DNA of 64,000 bases from Trochalopteron elliotii (Eukaryota; Chordata; Aves; Passeriformes; Leiothrichidae), in NCBI GenBank assembly GCA_024734555.1, contig JANPWX010019930.1:845198-909197 (forward strand), in the 5' to 3' direction. The notes under the pieces were generated by a model, which searched no databases, had not been told where the DNA came from, and saw only the letters and a program-made list of their open reading frames with translations. Numbering within the stretch: the stretch's first letter is position 1; each line of letters opens with the position of its first letter. Made by a program: the position numbers and the translations under genes. Shown in pieces: positions 9,691-23,700 of this stretch.

Positions 9691-12049
9691 GGATTTCAGG
9701 CACAGTATTTAAAGCAGCAAGCTGAAGTGCATAGATGACAGCAGGGAGAAGCAGCAGATGGATAAGGAGGCTCAAGAAGATAAGCGCTCCTTCAGCAGAG
9801 CCAGGGCAGGAGTTTGGAACATCCCCGCAGGAATCTGATGATATGAGAGAAAAATATGCCTCAGATTTGTGGGTTGTTTGTGACCCCAGAGGCCGCAGGG
9901 GACAGGGAACGGATCAAAGCCTCCCCCAGAGGAGGTGGGATTGGGTGTGGGATTTCTCTGCTGCCTCCTCTCCCAGGTGGTGTGTGGGAGAGTGGGGTCA
10001 GGTACAGAGGCATAACCCGCCCAGGGTGCAGTTCCTGGATCAAGTGGTGGCTCTTGATTAAAGCTGATGGAGAAATTTCCTAACCCAAAATGCTCTATCA
10101 AAATATTGCAATTCTGTACACACAGTAGTTTAACCAGGGAACTGCCTTGCTCTGGAGTGCAGCTTGCACACCTGGGACAGCACGAGCTCAGTTGACTGTT
10201 AAGTGCTTCACACTATAGATTTGAACCCCACAGTTTAAAATGCTTAATATTAATGCAAAGCAGGGCATTTTCTCAGTGTTTTGCAAATAATCTTCTCTCC
10301 TTCTCACCCCTCAGCCTTGTGACTAATTTTTTTCCTTGATTGTTTTCAATTCTAAACAGCACAAGTCATTTATTTATGCATAGTCAAATTATGGTCCTGC
10401 TGTAGGATAAAGCTACCATTTAGACATACGAGAGAGCTTTTTATTCATGTCTTTGAGTACTCTCACAATAGTAACTTTTTGACAGGCCAAAAAACCCCCA
10501 AACCAAACGTGAAAGAGATGACTGCATTGCTAATTTTTAGCTGCAGCAATTTTATTTGCCGAGCTTCTGTGTAGAGAGGCTGAAAAAATCTCTGCAAAAA
10601 CTGCTTTTTTCCCTATAATTGTCAAGATGCTGTGTCAACCTGCATAATTATGGAGAGCTGTGACAGCAGAGCATAAATAACAGTAATTTCTGGCATCCGA
10701 TTACCCATGTCTTAGGTTTCTGCAACAGTGAAGCTACAACAGATCACACAAGAAACGGATAAGACTTGCATGCGCCAAGCAGAGGCGTGAAAAATATATA
10801 AAAAATAAAATAAATTAGATTTCTTTTATGTTTATCATTTGTTTATATCTTTCATCCTGTCTCTCCCTTATGTAGGAGAGCTTCTGTCACTGCTGGGTGT
10901 CATTGCCCACAACCAGCCCCTGAAATCCAAGTTTCCTTCCTGATTACTCTGTATTTTACTCTGATGTTCTTTAGACCATCCTGCTTTAATTTGTTTGCCA
11001 GGGTGTTTTTTCTTTGGTTTTTATTTGCTCCTTTTCCAGCCCAGGTTTTTTAAATAGAGATGGAGAAACTATTACAGGCAATGTAACTTGTCAGATTCCG
11101 AGCTTGTGTGAGGAATTGCATGGGATTGCTTTGCAAGGTCTTTTGTAGGTTAAAAACTAAGACCCACTAGCTGATTGCTTTCAGATACCATTCCAGAACT
11201 ATTTTAAAACCATGCAGTGCTATTTATTTGAAAAATTTCAAGGAAAGATGAGCTTGATACTGTGAATAATGTACAGTATGGATGGGGAAATGGTGTGCTG
11301 TTGTCATGGGAAGTAGCTGAAACGACCTAGTAGCTTCCTTTTATGGTGCGTGCTGTACATGTTCCTTTAATGATGCTTTTGTGCAATTTCTTTAATGTCT
11401 TTTTTTATGCTTTACCTTCAGACCTTGTACAGAATGATGCACTCCTTACAGATAGCCCTTCAGAATAAAGATCAACCTCTTAGATAATGACTCTCATTTG
11501 CTGGGGTGTGATCAAGCCCATCCTGTTCTGACACCTTGGCTTTCTTCACCAGGATTCTCTTCAGCCTGGTATCCTTATTCAGGGAGATGAATTCTTTCAG
11601 AAATTTCTCTTAGAAATGATTCCGTTTTGTAACGTGGCACAGTTACAGGAATGCTCTGGTTACTTCCTAGGGTGGTTTTGCTTAATTTTAAAGTCTAATT
11701 CAAATGTGGGTCCTGTGGTTTCAGCCTGTCAATAAAGTCATAAGAAAAAAAAAAAGAAAAAAAGAAAAAAGTAATTGAAGCAATGTCAGGCATAGCTGGG
11801 AATGTAGTGTCAGATGTATCCTTTCTTTTGTGAAATCCATCAGGGAAGAAAGGAATCAAAGCAACATTCTGAACAAGAGCTTGGAAATCAGCTGGAATAA
11901 AGTGCGATTGACTATATATATTGACTTAATGTTAATACCACATCTATATTCGTTCACACAGCAAGAGCAGTGATTGCTCTAGTATGCCTCAATATCTTTC
12001 AGTAGAGATGAACAATTACATAAAAATGTGATTTTAAACCCAGCGAATT
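9691..12049. other. Intronic DNA, no family recognised
   Basis: The part at 9700-10090 is more GC-rich and purine-rich than the rest. It directly abuts the 5' end of the old CR1, so it may be an unrecognised continuation of that or another repeat. An A-rich run lies at 11744-11771. The remainder is AT-rich with no visible exon. Confidence 0.4.
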
Positions 12050-12298
12050 ATAGAGTAATATAATGGTTTGGGTTGGGGAGGGATCTTAAAGCTCATCAAG
12101 TTCCACCCCCTGTCATGGGCAGGGACACCTTCCACTATCCCCGGGTGCTCCAAGCCCCAGTGTCCAACCTGGCCTTGGACACTTCCATAAATCCAGAGGC
12201 AGCCACAGCTGGGCACTCTGTGCCAGGGCCTCCCCATTCTCACTGGGGATTTTCCTCCTGATAATTCATCTAAACCTACTCTCTGTCAGCTTGAAGCC
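12050..12298 (-). mobile_element. CR1 LINE 3' fragment, antisense
   Basis: Starting TATAATGGTTTGGGTTGG, the plus strand shows the reverse complement of the CR1 3' end. A CATGGGCAGGGACACCTTCC block, a TGTCCAACCTGGCCTTGGACA block and a CTCTGTCAGCTTGAAGCC block follow. It is a 5'-truncated antisense copy of about 250 bp. Confidence 0.9.
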
Positions 12299-15200
12299 AA
12301 AATACTGAGTGTGTGCAAAGGTGGAGTACTAAAAATTGCAGCTCTGACTTGTGGGTCAGAGCAGTTTGGTCAGAGAGGGGCGAAACAAGTATCTGGTCTG
12401 CAGGAAACTTCCTGAGTCTCCAAAGTTTTTATAGTGCAAGGCAGAGCTGAGATGAGCAACTCTGTGAGATTTGATAGTTTGGCCAAAGCCCATCTAATTT
12501 CTCTGCCACTGGCTTTTCCCTGATTCCACAACTGGTAATGGTCTTACGCAGAGCAGTAGTAAAATTCTCTGGTAGTTTGCCTTCTTGGGATGGCTTAAGG
12601 CAGGAGCAGGTCAGTCCCAGTGATGGTGCAAGGAAGGGAGATGGGGACAAGAAGGGAGGAGCAAGTGACATGGACAGGGATGTTGAACACGGGATGTGTC
12701 CTCATCTGGTTCCTTCAGGGGTGCGTTATGGATAATTTTGTCTGTGCCAGTTTTACACCTTTTTTTGCCAAGAAATACATTTCTGCACCAACTCTAAGAC
12801 ACGGGGTACCAGATTTCCTCCTGCCTTGAGTACAGCTGTGTATTCCCCCCTGTGGAGATGTGGATGCTCAAGGTCCATGAGCATCCCTTGAGCTCCTGTC
12901 TGCTTTGCCTTGGCATAGATGAAGGTAGAGGAGCAAAATCCACATTTCCCTGGCCATCTCCCAGTTCAAAGTTGCCATCTCACCCTCCTGGGGCAGATCC
13001 AGTGTTGATTAACTAGTCTATCCCAGCAGGTTATTTTGTTGAGGACAAATTACAGTGGTTTTTTTTCTTCCCTAATTATTTTGTTGCAAATATTTATCTT
13101 GTAGATAAAGACCACTCCTGGGCCATGCAGAGCAGGCAATGCTTGGAAGCTCCCCATGTGCTCTCAGTGGAAACAGGAGGAGCTGCCTGCCTTAGAAATC
13201 CTGCCCTGGCTTAATTCCAAGGAAGAAATCTGTTTTAAAACTACCAGGGAGTGGATGTGGTTCTGGCTCCTTCATTCAGACCAGCTGAAGGCTGGGCAGG
13301 AAGAAAGAAAGAAGACAAAATGGGTAAAATCATTGTGTGCTTCAGTTACTTCAGGAGGAAAAAGAGAAGAAAACTCCAAATGTCTGAGACTAGTGACTGA
13401 CTAATTTTGACGCATTAGCCTGCTGCTTGATTGTTTGGGGTTTTTGATAAACAAATTCTTGAGGTTTTTTAAATTTTTTTTTTTAAATTTCCCATAGAGA
13501 GTAATAAACAAAAAACATTGGTTTCTTTTCCAGTTTAATTCTGGTTAAAACATTATACTTGTAGAAAAATCAGAACAGAATTTTAAATTCTAGCTAAACA
13601 TTTCCTTTTGAGGCAGAAGAGGGAAAGAGAAATATCCCAAAACTGTACCTCAGCTTCAGTGGAATAAAAATCACTGGTACGTAATGATATGTTTTTTGGT
13701 TTCTTTAATCTAGAAGAGCACTATTTGCAGAGCTGAAGGATTGTAGCAAAACCCTATGCTTTTAATGATTTCTGAGTTTCAGGAAGCCACACTTTCACCC
13801 TGTTAATGCTCTAATAATAATCATGAAGTCTGGTGCTAGCATCTTTCATAGCAGTCTTTTGTCCCTTGTGTCACATCAAGTTTTTACCTGTCATTGCCAC
13901 CCATCTCTTATCCTTGATGTGTCTGTACCTTCTATCTCTGAAGTCTGGAAACAAAAGTCAATACCTCAAATAGAAAAAGGCTTCTACTTTTAAGAGAAAT
14001 GATGAGTTTTGATGACTTATGCCTGATAAAAGCTGTGTTTTGGGTCTCCTGTAGTGCCAGCTCCAGTATTGCAGCAACAGGAGCTGCTTGAATATCCATC
14101 TCATTTTTTGTGTGTTTGAGAGAAGTGTTGGCATACTGGAAATATTTACCCAAAGAATTTCAGGGATCTCATAAGCAGAGAATCATTTAGAAATGCTGTT
14201 TCAGGAGAGCTCTCAGTTAATGTCATTCAGTGTTATTCTCACTTTATTACCATGCATCCAGGAGAGTCTCGTTTCTTTTTTGTTTTCAAAATGAGGTGCA
14301 AGAAGCTTTTACAATTGAAATTAAAAATTCCTGGCCTGTTTACAATATGGTATATGTATCTTGTAACAGGCTAATTTTTAAAAGCCTTTTATGTAGGGTC
14401 TCAGAAGAAATTTTTTGTAGGAAAAGCAGCTGTGGAAAGAACCTGGCTTTGCCCTGCCCCATTTTTCTGTTAAGATACAGGAGTAGGATTACTGAAGATT
14501 TTACATATCTTACAGATATTACATATCTGACAGAGATATTACATACGTGCTTTGAAAAAGAGCAACATAAAAGACACAAAATTCCTGTTCTAGTGATTTA
14601 CAGGCAAGAGTGTGTATCTGCTCAAACTGGCCTTATGGGAGGTGCTTCTTCAAAGTTGATGTAGTTTAAAAAACAAAATAGTAACTTCTTGTGCCTCCTA
14701 GGCTCCTTGAATCACCCCTGATTTTTGGCTTCAGCCAGGGTTTGTACTTTGTGGGTGCTTGCGGAGTGGGCATCATTCCACCAAAGATTGATGAATTCCT
14801 GTTTCTTCTGTCTGGGTGAAAAAGGAAGGTATTTATTCTTGATGCTCTTTAAGGCGTAACAGACCCCATTTGTCCTGCTGGAAATGAGGAATTTGGAGAA
14901 GTTGCATCTCTATGGAGTTTGTGGTGTGGTGCCAGTGTTGTTCTTGGGGCAGCACAGGTGTGTCCCCACATGGTCCTGTCAGACTTCATGGGGGTCTGGT
15001 AGAAAACAGCAGTGGCAGGAATTGAACAAGAATGTAGTAGCTGGGCAGGAGGGGTTGTTGCTCTACTACCATACAATTTCTTTTTTGGCTTCTGCGTTTT
15101 CCTAATGTATCTGTAAGCACTAACACAAGACAGATCTTTATCCAGTATTTACATTCTGCAAGTGTTCACCAAAAAGTGAAGAGTGGTGGTGATGTTTGTA

Positions 15201-16700
15201 GACAAAACAGGTTTCTGCATTCAGTACAGCTATCTCAGGCTGTCAAAAAATTGTATGGGAATGTTCTCCTGCATTAAAAATAACTATATTTATCCTTGGT
15301 ATCTGTGTAGTGACCTAGTTTGTTTATCACTAACTACCTTGAGTTTTTCGACTGCATGTACTCTTGTCTGGCAGAGCAAAAAGGAAATGTATTTCTATAT
15401 TTACTTATTTATTAATGTACTTTTGTGGAAAGAGGTGTAATTCACTTCTGTTTGGCTGGATATTTTTGTTCCTTCTAGCCTGAGGTTTTAATGAAATCCT
15501 CATTTCTTCCTTTGCACAAAGACTTTACATGGAATTTTTCACTTTTCATGGAACTCTTTAGTTGATTGAATGCTTTCTAATAGTTTTGATAATTAGCCAT
15601 GTTACAAGTTATAATGGTCAAGAACTGGAGCCAGGGGTAGCTGCAATATATTTAGGGCAGGAAATGTGGACAAAAAGCTTCACAGTGTCAAACTTGATGT
15701 TATTTGAAAGTATTTTCAGGTTTTGGATTTATATTATACCCTAACCCACTGCTTTTCTCTGGCTTATTATTTTATCCCTTTTTCTTTGGTTTATTTTTTT
15801 TTTTTTTTTAATTTCCAATTTGAACTCTCGTGAACTTCAGAATTTTTGGTTTGTCTGTTGGTGGTTCAAAGACCAGGGGCCCTGATAGATGTTAATCCAA
15901 ACTTGATGTTGAAAGTAGGTTGCTTTTCAGATTTAACTTTTTGAGGAATATGGATTTTTTGTTGCTCCTCTTGATTTTAATAATGCAATGACACTTCTAC
16001 TGAATACAGCCAGAATAGCTTTACACTGAAGCTGCCTCTAGATTAATGTCTGCAGCTTTGCCAAAACTATTATCTATATTGCAAGCTGTCACTTTATGTC
16101 CAAACTAAATAATTAAATCTTCAGATCAGATGTACAGTTTTTTATTACTATAGACATAGTTTAGGATTTTATGGTTTCAAAGAACCTTTGGGAAAAAAAG
16201 AACTGTATTACGGCCTACTAAAAACCTCTCTGCAATTTTTGATTGTTAAATTACATTCTTTGGTTTGGATTCCTGTTTTTCAGGCAGAAACAGAGATAAA
16301 AACTGCCAGCATTGAATTAGGTGTGTCCTGCCTTAGTCACTGGGACTCTCTTTACGATCTGGTCTGGGGCCCTTAATCTTAGTTGCTTGCCAGCAATTAT
16401 GTAAAACTTTTTTTTTTTTTTTTTAATACAAAATGGTGAGGTTGCCCTTTTGTGATGTGCCAGTTGGGTAAATGTTCCATTTCCTCTTTCTTTCAAGTGT
16501 AGGTGTTGTAGGTGGCTGTTTACTTTTGCCAACAGCTCCAGTCCTGTGTTGTGAGACAGGAGGAAAATCTAAGGGAGCACCCCCAAATGAGCTACGGGTA
16601 GAAATGTCCATGATGTAGGAAGGTGGAAATTCATAATTTCTGATGTCATATCTCAGGCCTCTTCACCACCTCAGCTTTTGCAGCTGGAGGGGACTAAGCA
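12299..16700. other. Unique AT-rich intronic DNA
   Basis: No transposon, exon or RNA gene is recognised. Poly-T runs occur near 13478, 15796 and 16409. A small imperfect tandem repeat of a TTACATATCT-like unit lies at about 14500-14545. Several 60-140-codon open frames carry no domain and look random. Confidence 0.45.
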
Positions 16701-17839
16701 AAGGGGGGAAAAAGGGGAAATGATACAACTTTCCCCTTGATCAGTGGGACAGGATGGACAGCATGGACATGATAGACATGATGGATTTCATCTGTGGGTG
16801 CTGGGGCCTGGACAGGTCCTGTGCAGGGCAAGACATTTGTCACCTCTGGGACATCCAGGGATGACCCTTGTGACCAAACAAAGGTGAACGTTGCATCCCT
16901 ATTCCAAGAAGTCCAAAAAGTCAGCTGAAGGGGGAGGTCCAGGCTGGTCAGCCTTGCCTGGTGCCTGGGAAAACCCTGGAGCACATTCCTGGGTATGGGA
17001 TGGAGAAGATGACAGCCTTGGGGATGTCAACATGGGTTTAAATCACACCTGACCCACCTGATGTCCTGGGGAGAGATGACTGGAGGTGTCTGGGGGAGAG
17101 CAGAGAGTGTCCTGTGCCTGGGCTGGAGCAGGGGCCTGGGCACTGTCACTGTTCCCACATCCACGCCGGACAGTGATGTCTCAGGGGATGGACAGTGAGA
17201 CAGATACAAATCCTGGCTGTGTGATGGGACTCAGAGGGCAGTGGATGATCAGTTACATCACTCTGGAGTTTTGTATCAAGTGGGTTCTTTCTGGGGCTTC
17301 CTTTGTTTCACATCTCCATGGGTGCCCTTAGCGAGGTGCCCCTGATAGGTGACCAGGGGTGCCCTCAAGAGCCACCAAGAGGGGCCATGCTGGGGAAATA
17401 AACCAAAAGCACCATAAGCATCAACAAATTTTGAGTCCTGCCCTGGAGAGGGTGAGCACATCTGAGTGCATGGATGTTCAGTTTTTCAATACCCAGTTTA
17501 GGAAAGGATTGTTTAAATGGGTGTGAGGTCAGGGAGAGCATGGTGTTGTTGGGGACTGGATCTCTTGTCCTGCAAATGGAGGGACCTGTGGGGCCAGGGC
17601 TGTGTCATTGCAGGGGCAGATTGAGGAGCAATCCTCAGTCCTGAGTTCCTGCAGAAAGGTGAGACCAAGGAGACGGAGACAGCAGTGCATGGCAGGAGAA
17701 TCAGAGTCAATTTCTCTATAAATATGACCCTCACTGGGGATGAGGATGAGGTCTCGTGCCCCTTGTAACCCCCATTTTGAGTATCTGTGTGAGATAAAGC
17801 ATTGTTCAATTCTGTACTGCAGAACAGTCTCTCCTTTCA
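16701..17839 (+). mobile_element. Possible LTR with upstream polypurine tract
   Basis: A purine tract (AAGGGGGGAAAAAGGGGAAA, 16701-16720) is followed at once by TGATACAAC, and the block could end TTTCA at 17839. That gives a 1.1-kb TG...CA unit that is richer in G than its surroundings. Near the 3' end are a TATAAATA at 17717-17724 and an ATAAAG poly(A)-like signal at 17794-17799, in the order expected for an LTR. There is no gag or pol sequence beside it, no second LTR and no clear target-site duplication. It may be a truncated or solitary endogenous retroviral LTR; coincidence is not excluded. Confidence 0.35.
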
Positions 17840-19971
17840 ATGGAAAGAGTAGGGTTATATTTTATGTAGATGCCAACAAAGTAAAATCTAAGATATGCAG
17901 GATGCATTTGGTGTTTTTTTAGTTTTGTTTGCACATTTATTTTGTTATTATTGCTTATCATTAATAAAGTAGACTAAGCAACATTAAACAAGCTGTGATT
18001 TTCAGTGTTGTTTGTTTTTTTGTTTTGCAGTTTTCACTTTATAGTCTTGCTGTTGTGTGGGCTCCCACTAAGAACCCCAAACCAAAGATTAGCTTGCTTT
18101 ATTAACTTTCTTTTATTTTTGGTTATGGAATCCATGTGGAAAAAGGAATGGGTAGCAATACACAGAGATTCTTCTTGCACATTTTCCCCCTGGAGAAGGT
18201 AATAGAAATGTCGACTTTCCAGATTGTGACAGAAAACCATGGCTTTTTCAAGCACATTGAAATGAAGTTATGAGCCTGAATTTTAAAATGAATTCTGGAT
18301 TTGGCACAAGAGATCTCAGATGAAAACCTCCTGGTGAGATGATGAGGTTTATAGATCTAAGATTCAGTGATCGTGCAAAGGGTTTAACAACTCTGCTGAG
18401 TGTTGAGGGAAGAAGTTAAAACAAACTGAATTGTGTTCAAATGTGATTTATTTTGGTTACACTCTGGGGGAAGAACAGACATTTTCTAATAATTAATTAT
18501 CTAATTTAAAACCTCCCTATTTCCTGACTGAGGTAAAAAATGAGGTGTTTTGTATAATAAAGCAGCTGATCTTTAAAACTAATGGAAAGTGGTTTTATAT
18601 TTTTCACAAAAACTATAGACGCTTCAGTTCACTGGCTCTGCCTTAGGAAATCAGTTTCAAGCAAATTAGCTAGGAAAATGAATGTACCCTGCACTGGTTT
18701 ATTAATGAAAGCAGTGTGTAAATACAGCTGATCAGTATATGACAACCTGCATAAGTAGAGAAATAAAAATACGTGTGAATTAAATGCATGATCATGAGCT
18801 ATGTTTGGTATGAAATGTTTCTTTTGCTTGAAAAGTGAAAGCACGTCGGTCCAATAAGCCACGCAGTTTTCATTGCTTTTGATTGCCTTCATTAGAGATT
18901 GAGAATACTCAGTAGAACTTAGAAGTAGGAAAAGGCACAACCTTGCAGCACTGTGCTTCTGGAAGGTGCACCCTGAAATGTAAACACTGCATCCTTTATC
19001 ACAAAAATCCTCACCTGAGGATTGTGTTCAGGATTAATGTTCAGACTTCTGAACATGCTTACACACCAGGATACCCTCCCAGAGGGAGAGAGTCCAAAAT
19101 ATGTTGACCCATTTGATAGGGGACAGGATGTTCATTATAAATTCTCATCAGGCTGAAAAGAAACACCAGTCCACATGTCAAGGGAATTCTTATGCTTTAT
19201 TGTCTAGTCGCCTTAACTCCGGCAATTAGCCGCTCTTAATTCTCAAAAGCTTTGTTGAGCAAACCCTTAAATTTTACAGCCTCCAGCAACAAACTTCAGG
19301 TGCCAAGATTTCAACTTTTACAATTACAATTATTGTTGACAAGCTCTCAGTCCTCATAATAAACTTTGATATGGAGTAAGGGGTAGAATAGGATAACCAT
19401 GCCCAAAGCAGGCGAGGAGAGGCATAAAGGTGGCAGAGGGAGAGAACAAGGGTCACCAGTCATCAGATCCCACATTGGTCCTGCCATGTGGATGGTCCAG
19501 GTCTGGGCTCAATGAAAAGAATGAGAGAAAGCAAGAAGAACTGATACACTGCCTTTCATGAGGTTTCCTTCCTTTACCTGATGCACATTTCAGCTTTAAA
19601 ACTGATTTTTCATGCCATTGTGTTCCTGCATGTGCAGTCCTGCAGGAAGTGAGGAGCTGCTGCAGGTGCAAGAAGAAGCATGTGTTTTATTTTTGATCCA
19701 TTGACTTGAAGTGTTGTTCTGCAGACATCCCATTGCTGCTCATACAATTTCTGATCTTGAGCATGAAACTGCCTTGAAAATATTAAGAGCAATAATTAGG
19801 GTCTCTCTTTTTATAAGAATGTGTATTGAATTTTTGTGCCAGTGGTATGGCAAAAGCTATCATGGCAGTTCTTTGAAGACCATGGTTAAGTGAATCTGTC
19901 TAATTCTGTTTTTACAACATCTGGGGACATACTGCCTGACAGCATGGATTGTATTAGCCAACCGTGCCAAA
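17840..19971. other. Unique intronic DNA with a CpG-containing candidate element
   Basis: Most of the stretch is AT-rich and unremarkable. At 19208-19232 three CpGs sit close together in CpG-poor surroundings, around the near-palindrome CGGC-AATTA-GCCG (19220-19232). No coding segment is seen. Confidence 0.4.
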
Positions 19972-20110
19972 GGAAAAAAAAAGAAAAAAAAGAAAAAAAG
20001 AAAAGGAAGGGAAGGAAGGGAAGGAAGGGAAGGAAGGAAGGAAGGAAGGAGGGAAGGAAGGAAGGAAGGAAGGAAGGAAGGAAGGAAGGAAGGAAGGAAG
20101 GAAGGAAGGA
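19972..20110. repeat. A-rich run grading into (GGAA)n
   Basis: Poly-A broken by single G residues (19972-20004) changes to GGAA/GGGAA tetranucleotides (20005-20110). The whole block is purine-only on the + strand. It gives long spurious open frames of Lys/Glu/Gly or Leu/Pro/Ser-Phe repeats on both strands. Confidence 0.95.
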
Positions 20111-20134
20111 CAACAAATCTGGAGAGATCCAATG

Positions 20135-20511
20135 NNNNNNNNNNNNNNNNNNNNNNNNNNNNNNNNNNNNNNNNNNNNNNNNNNNNNNNNNNNNNNNNNN
20201 NNNNNNNNNNNNNNNNNNNNNNNNNNNNNNNNNNNNNNNNNNNNNNNNNNNNNNNNNNNNNNNNNNNNNNNNNNNNNNNNNNNNNNNNNNNNNNNNNNNN
20301 NNNNNNNNNNNNNNNNNNNNNNNNNNNNNNNNNNNNNNNNNNNNNNNNNNNNNNNNNNNNNNNNNNNNNNNNNNNNNNNNNNNNNNNNNNNNNNNNNNNN
20401 NNNNNNNNNNNNNNNNNNNNNNNNNNNNNNNNNNNNNNNNNNNNNNNNNNNNNNNNNNNNNNNNNNNNNNNNNNNNNNNNNNNNNNNNNNNNNNNNNNNN
20501 NNNNNNNNNNN
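20135..20511. other. Assembly gap, 377 N
   Basis: The gap is unresolved sequence between the (GGAA)n and (GAAA)n arrays. Only 24 bp of non-repetitive sequence (20111-20134) remains on the left side, so the true repeat length and anything between the arrays are unknown. Confidence 1.
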
Positions 20512-20768
<257 letters not shown>

Positions 20769-23700
20769 AGAGCCCAAACCTTGCAGCCTCAGGATAAGGG
20801 AAAAAGCTGCCTGAGCACAGATTGGAGCCTGATGAAATGAGACTGTGATGGTCGAAGTGGCTACAGCTATACCCCTGGTAGAACTAAAGGTCAGGGGTGT
20901 GGTGTGACACAAAGAGCTTTAAGGATGGGTTCAGAGAAGATGAAAGCCAGCTTTGTTGGACCTCTTAAAAACATCTTTCCAGAGCTGAAAGGCAGTGTGG
21001 GAGAGAATGAAACACAGGGTGCTTTAGTGACAAATTCTCAGATACATGGAAAGGTTCTGCTGGACTTCTTGTTACTGAGTAATTGATGATGCATTAAGAT
21101 ATGCTTCAAAGAGCTTTGAAAACACAGAGGGGTGACATATGTGGGATGTGGTAGGATATTGTGGGAAAATGGAGACACAAAAGGACATTTATGATCAAAA
21201 TGAAGCAAGAGTCCTGTGCAGTGCTCTGCAACAGCATTGAGAAAGCTGCTGTCCCATTTCTGAAAGCCTGAATGAGAGATGGCAAATTAGTACAAGCCCC
21301 AGCAGATGAGAACTTGGGGAGATAAGCTGTGCCAGTGGCTAGGAAAAGAGATGTCCTGGGGGAGTAATTAAGGAAGAAAACTGGGAGAATGTCAGCCGCC
21401 TCCTCACTCTAATTCCTGGTAGAATCAAGTGGCAAGCAAAGTAATACTGGTCAGTATTTGAACATTATTTTGTTTCATATAAGCTGTTATAATTCAGGAT
21501 AATTCATGTAATGGCAGAAATTCAATGTCCCTGAAGAGTTGGAGGGAGTAGTCACTTTTTAATGTGCTTCTTGGAGACAGTGAAGGTCTCAACTCTGTTC
21601 TTCTTTTTCCATATCTCTCTATCCAGAACTTCCAGTGTGTGTCAGGAAGAGCTCTTCCATCTGCCCTTTGAAGGATGTAGGAAAAAGGGAAAAACTTTTC
21701 CCTGATGAAGTTTCTAAACCAACCAGTTGAACATGTCCAGCTGGTTCTAGTTGTCACTGTGTGGGAGAAAAATCTGCATTGTAACCACACTCCTTGAGCT
21801 GATGGAGAGTGAAAAATGGTAATTTGAACAAGAGATGATGAATCTGTTACAAAGATCCTGGAGAAACATCCAAATTATTGTAGTCCAAATTCCAGTGCCT
21901 GTATTTCTTCAAAAGAAAGGTAAGCAGGAAAGATTCTGCTCTAAAATGAGAGATGAGGGGAAATTACACACTCTCAGACCCAGGAATGTGTACAGGTTTT
22001 GCACTGTACTGGGCTGAGGTCTTAAAAGCCTTTACCCTTTGTGCTGCCATGGCCTCCTCCTTTCCAGTAATTTCCAAGGACAGGAATTTCCAAGGAATTA
22101 CAGGTGCCTTGGTCTGCTCTGCTCCATAATTACTCCACTCTTTTGTAGATAATTAGGGGACTGTAAGTCTTGGAACCAGTCATATAGTCAACTGAAAGAT
22201 CACTTAAGATTTAGTTCATGAAAGTCAAAGTGTAAGTTATTTGGGATAAAAAAAAGATGAAGGAAAAAAGTATTTTTAAACATTGTTTTCAAGTGAATTA
22301 ATATGTTATGTGATATAATATTACATAGAATGCTGGATCAGTATTGCATCCAGATCTGAACAGTCTCATTAGCCTTCAAAAAGCAATCTGGTGGATGATT
22401 TAATTTGAACTGACTTAGAAAATTCTTTACTTCAGGCAATACGCACAAAAGTTTCAGATGGCCGTGTGTAAAGATTCAATGAGCTTGTTGGGCACTAGAG
22501 CATGTTTCATGTGAGAAAGAGAGGAGGGAATGTGATTTCATGTTAAGCAACATTAGTCAGGTTCCAATTTATCCTGCACAAAGAGAAGCACATCTCTGGA
22601 ATGAGTTGTGATGAACAGCACATCTTGGTAGTTTGAGGCACTGGTCTGCTAAGCTAGGCCACAGGGAGAGGTCGTTGCGCCCCATTAGTGAAGCTTGTTT
22701 GTTTTCTCTGCTTTTTCCATCCCTAGGAACTTAAAAACAAACAAACAAAAAGAAAGAAAAAACCTAAAGAAAAACTCAGACACTCACAAAAAAAAGAAAA
22801 AAGAGCACAGGTCCTTTGGAACATGAAACAATCAAAGTACTTCCTGGCAGTTGAGACCATATAGGAGAATTTTTGTGAAAACAGATCTCTAATCCATTTT
22901 GTACGTGTCAGAGTCAGAATTGTCCAGTGGGAAACAAGGCTTGTGAGTTAATTTGATGTGGGACCCTGACTTCCATTTGTGTTCTATTTGCAGAGTCTGT
23001 TGCCAGAGGAAGATGAGGAGCTGTCTTTTTTGCCTATAGGTCCCATTTTCAGGATATTTTAGAGTCTTGTCCTTAAATGATATTTGAAAAGCTGCATCTA
23101 TTAAGACTCGTAAATAGTTGAACTTTGGGAGAGTGTCTCCTTATATTGTATCCCCTGTCTGCACAAACTCAGGAAGGGTAGTGTTCGAAAAACTATGCAT
23201 TAATTTGCTCAATTCTTGAAATAGCTGAAATTAATTTCTGTTTCCTCTTTCAGATAAAAGACTTGTCTTAAACTCTAGCTAAAGGTAAACTATATTTAAA
23301 TATCTGTAATTTTATACCTTCTTTTTTTGGGAAAAGTTGATATCAGTCACTTTGTCCTCTTTGACTTTTTACATCTCAGATTGTAAGAAGACCTTAAGTG
23401 GACACTATTTACTCTTAGAGCAAACGCAGGATGGAAGACAGATCTTGCACAGGTTAGCGTTTTTAGTTCAGTCCTGCAGGAAAAAAAAAAAAAAGGCAGA
23501 ACATCTTTGTGGAAGTAGAGATAGCAGAGTCTGGGAGAAAATGAGCCAGAGAGGTAAAAGTAACTTAAGGTTACTTAATTTATGCATTTGTTTCCATACC
23601 TTGCTGTCAGCAGTTGCTGTTTTTAAAAGCAGCCCTGCTTACTTCTGGTTGGGAGCCAGAATTTTGCAGCATATCTGTCCTCTACCAGCTGAGTCTTGCC

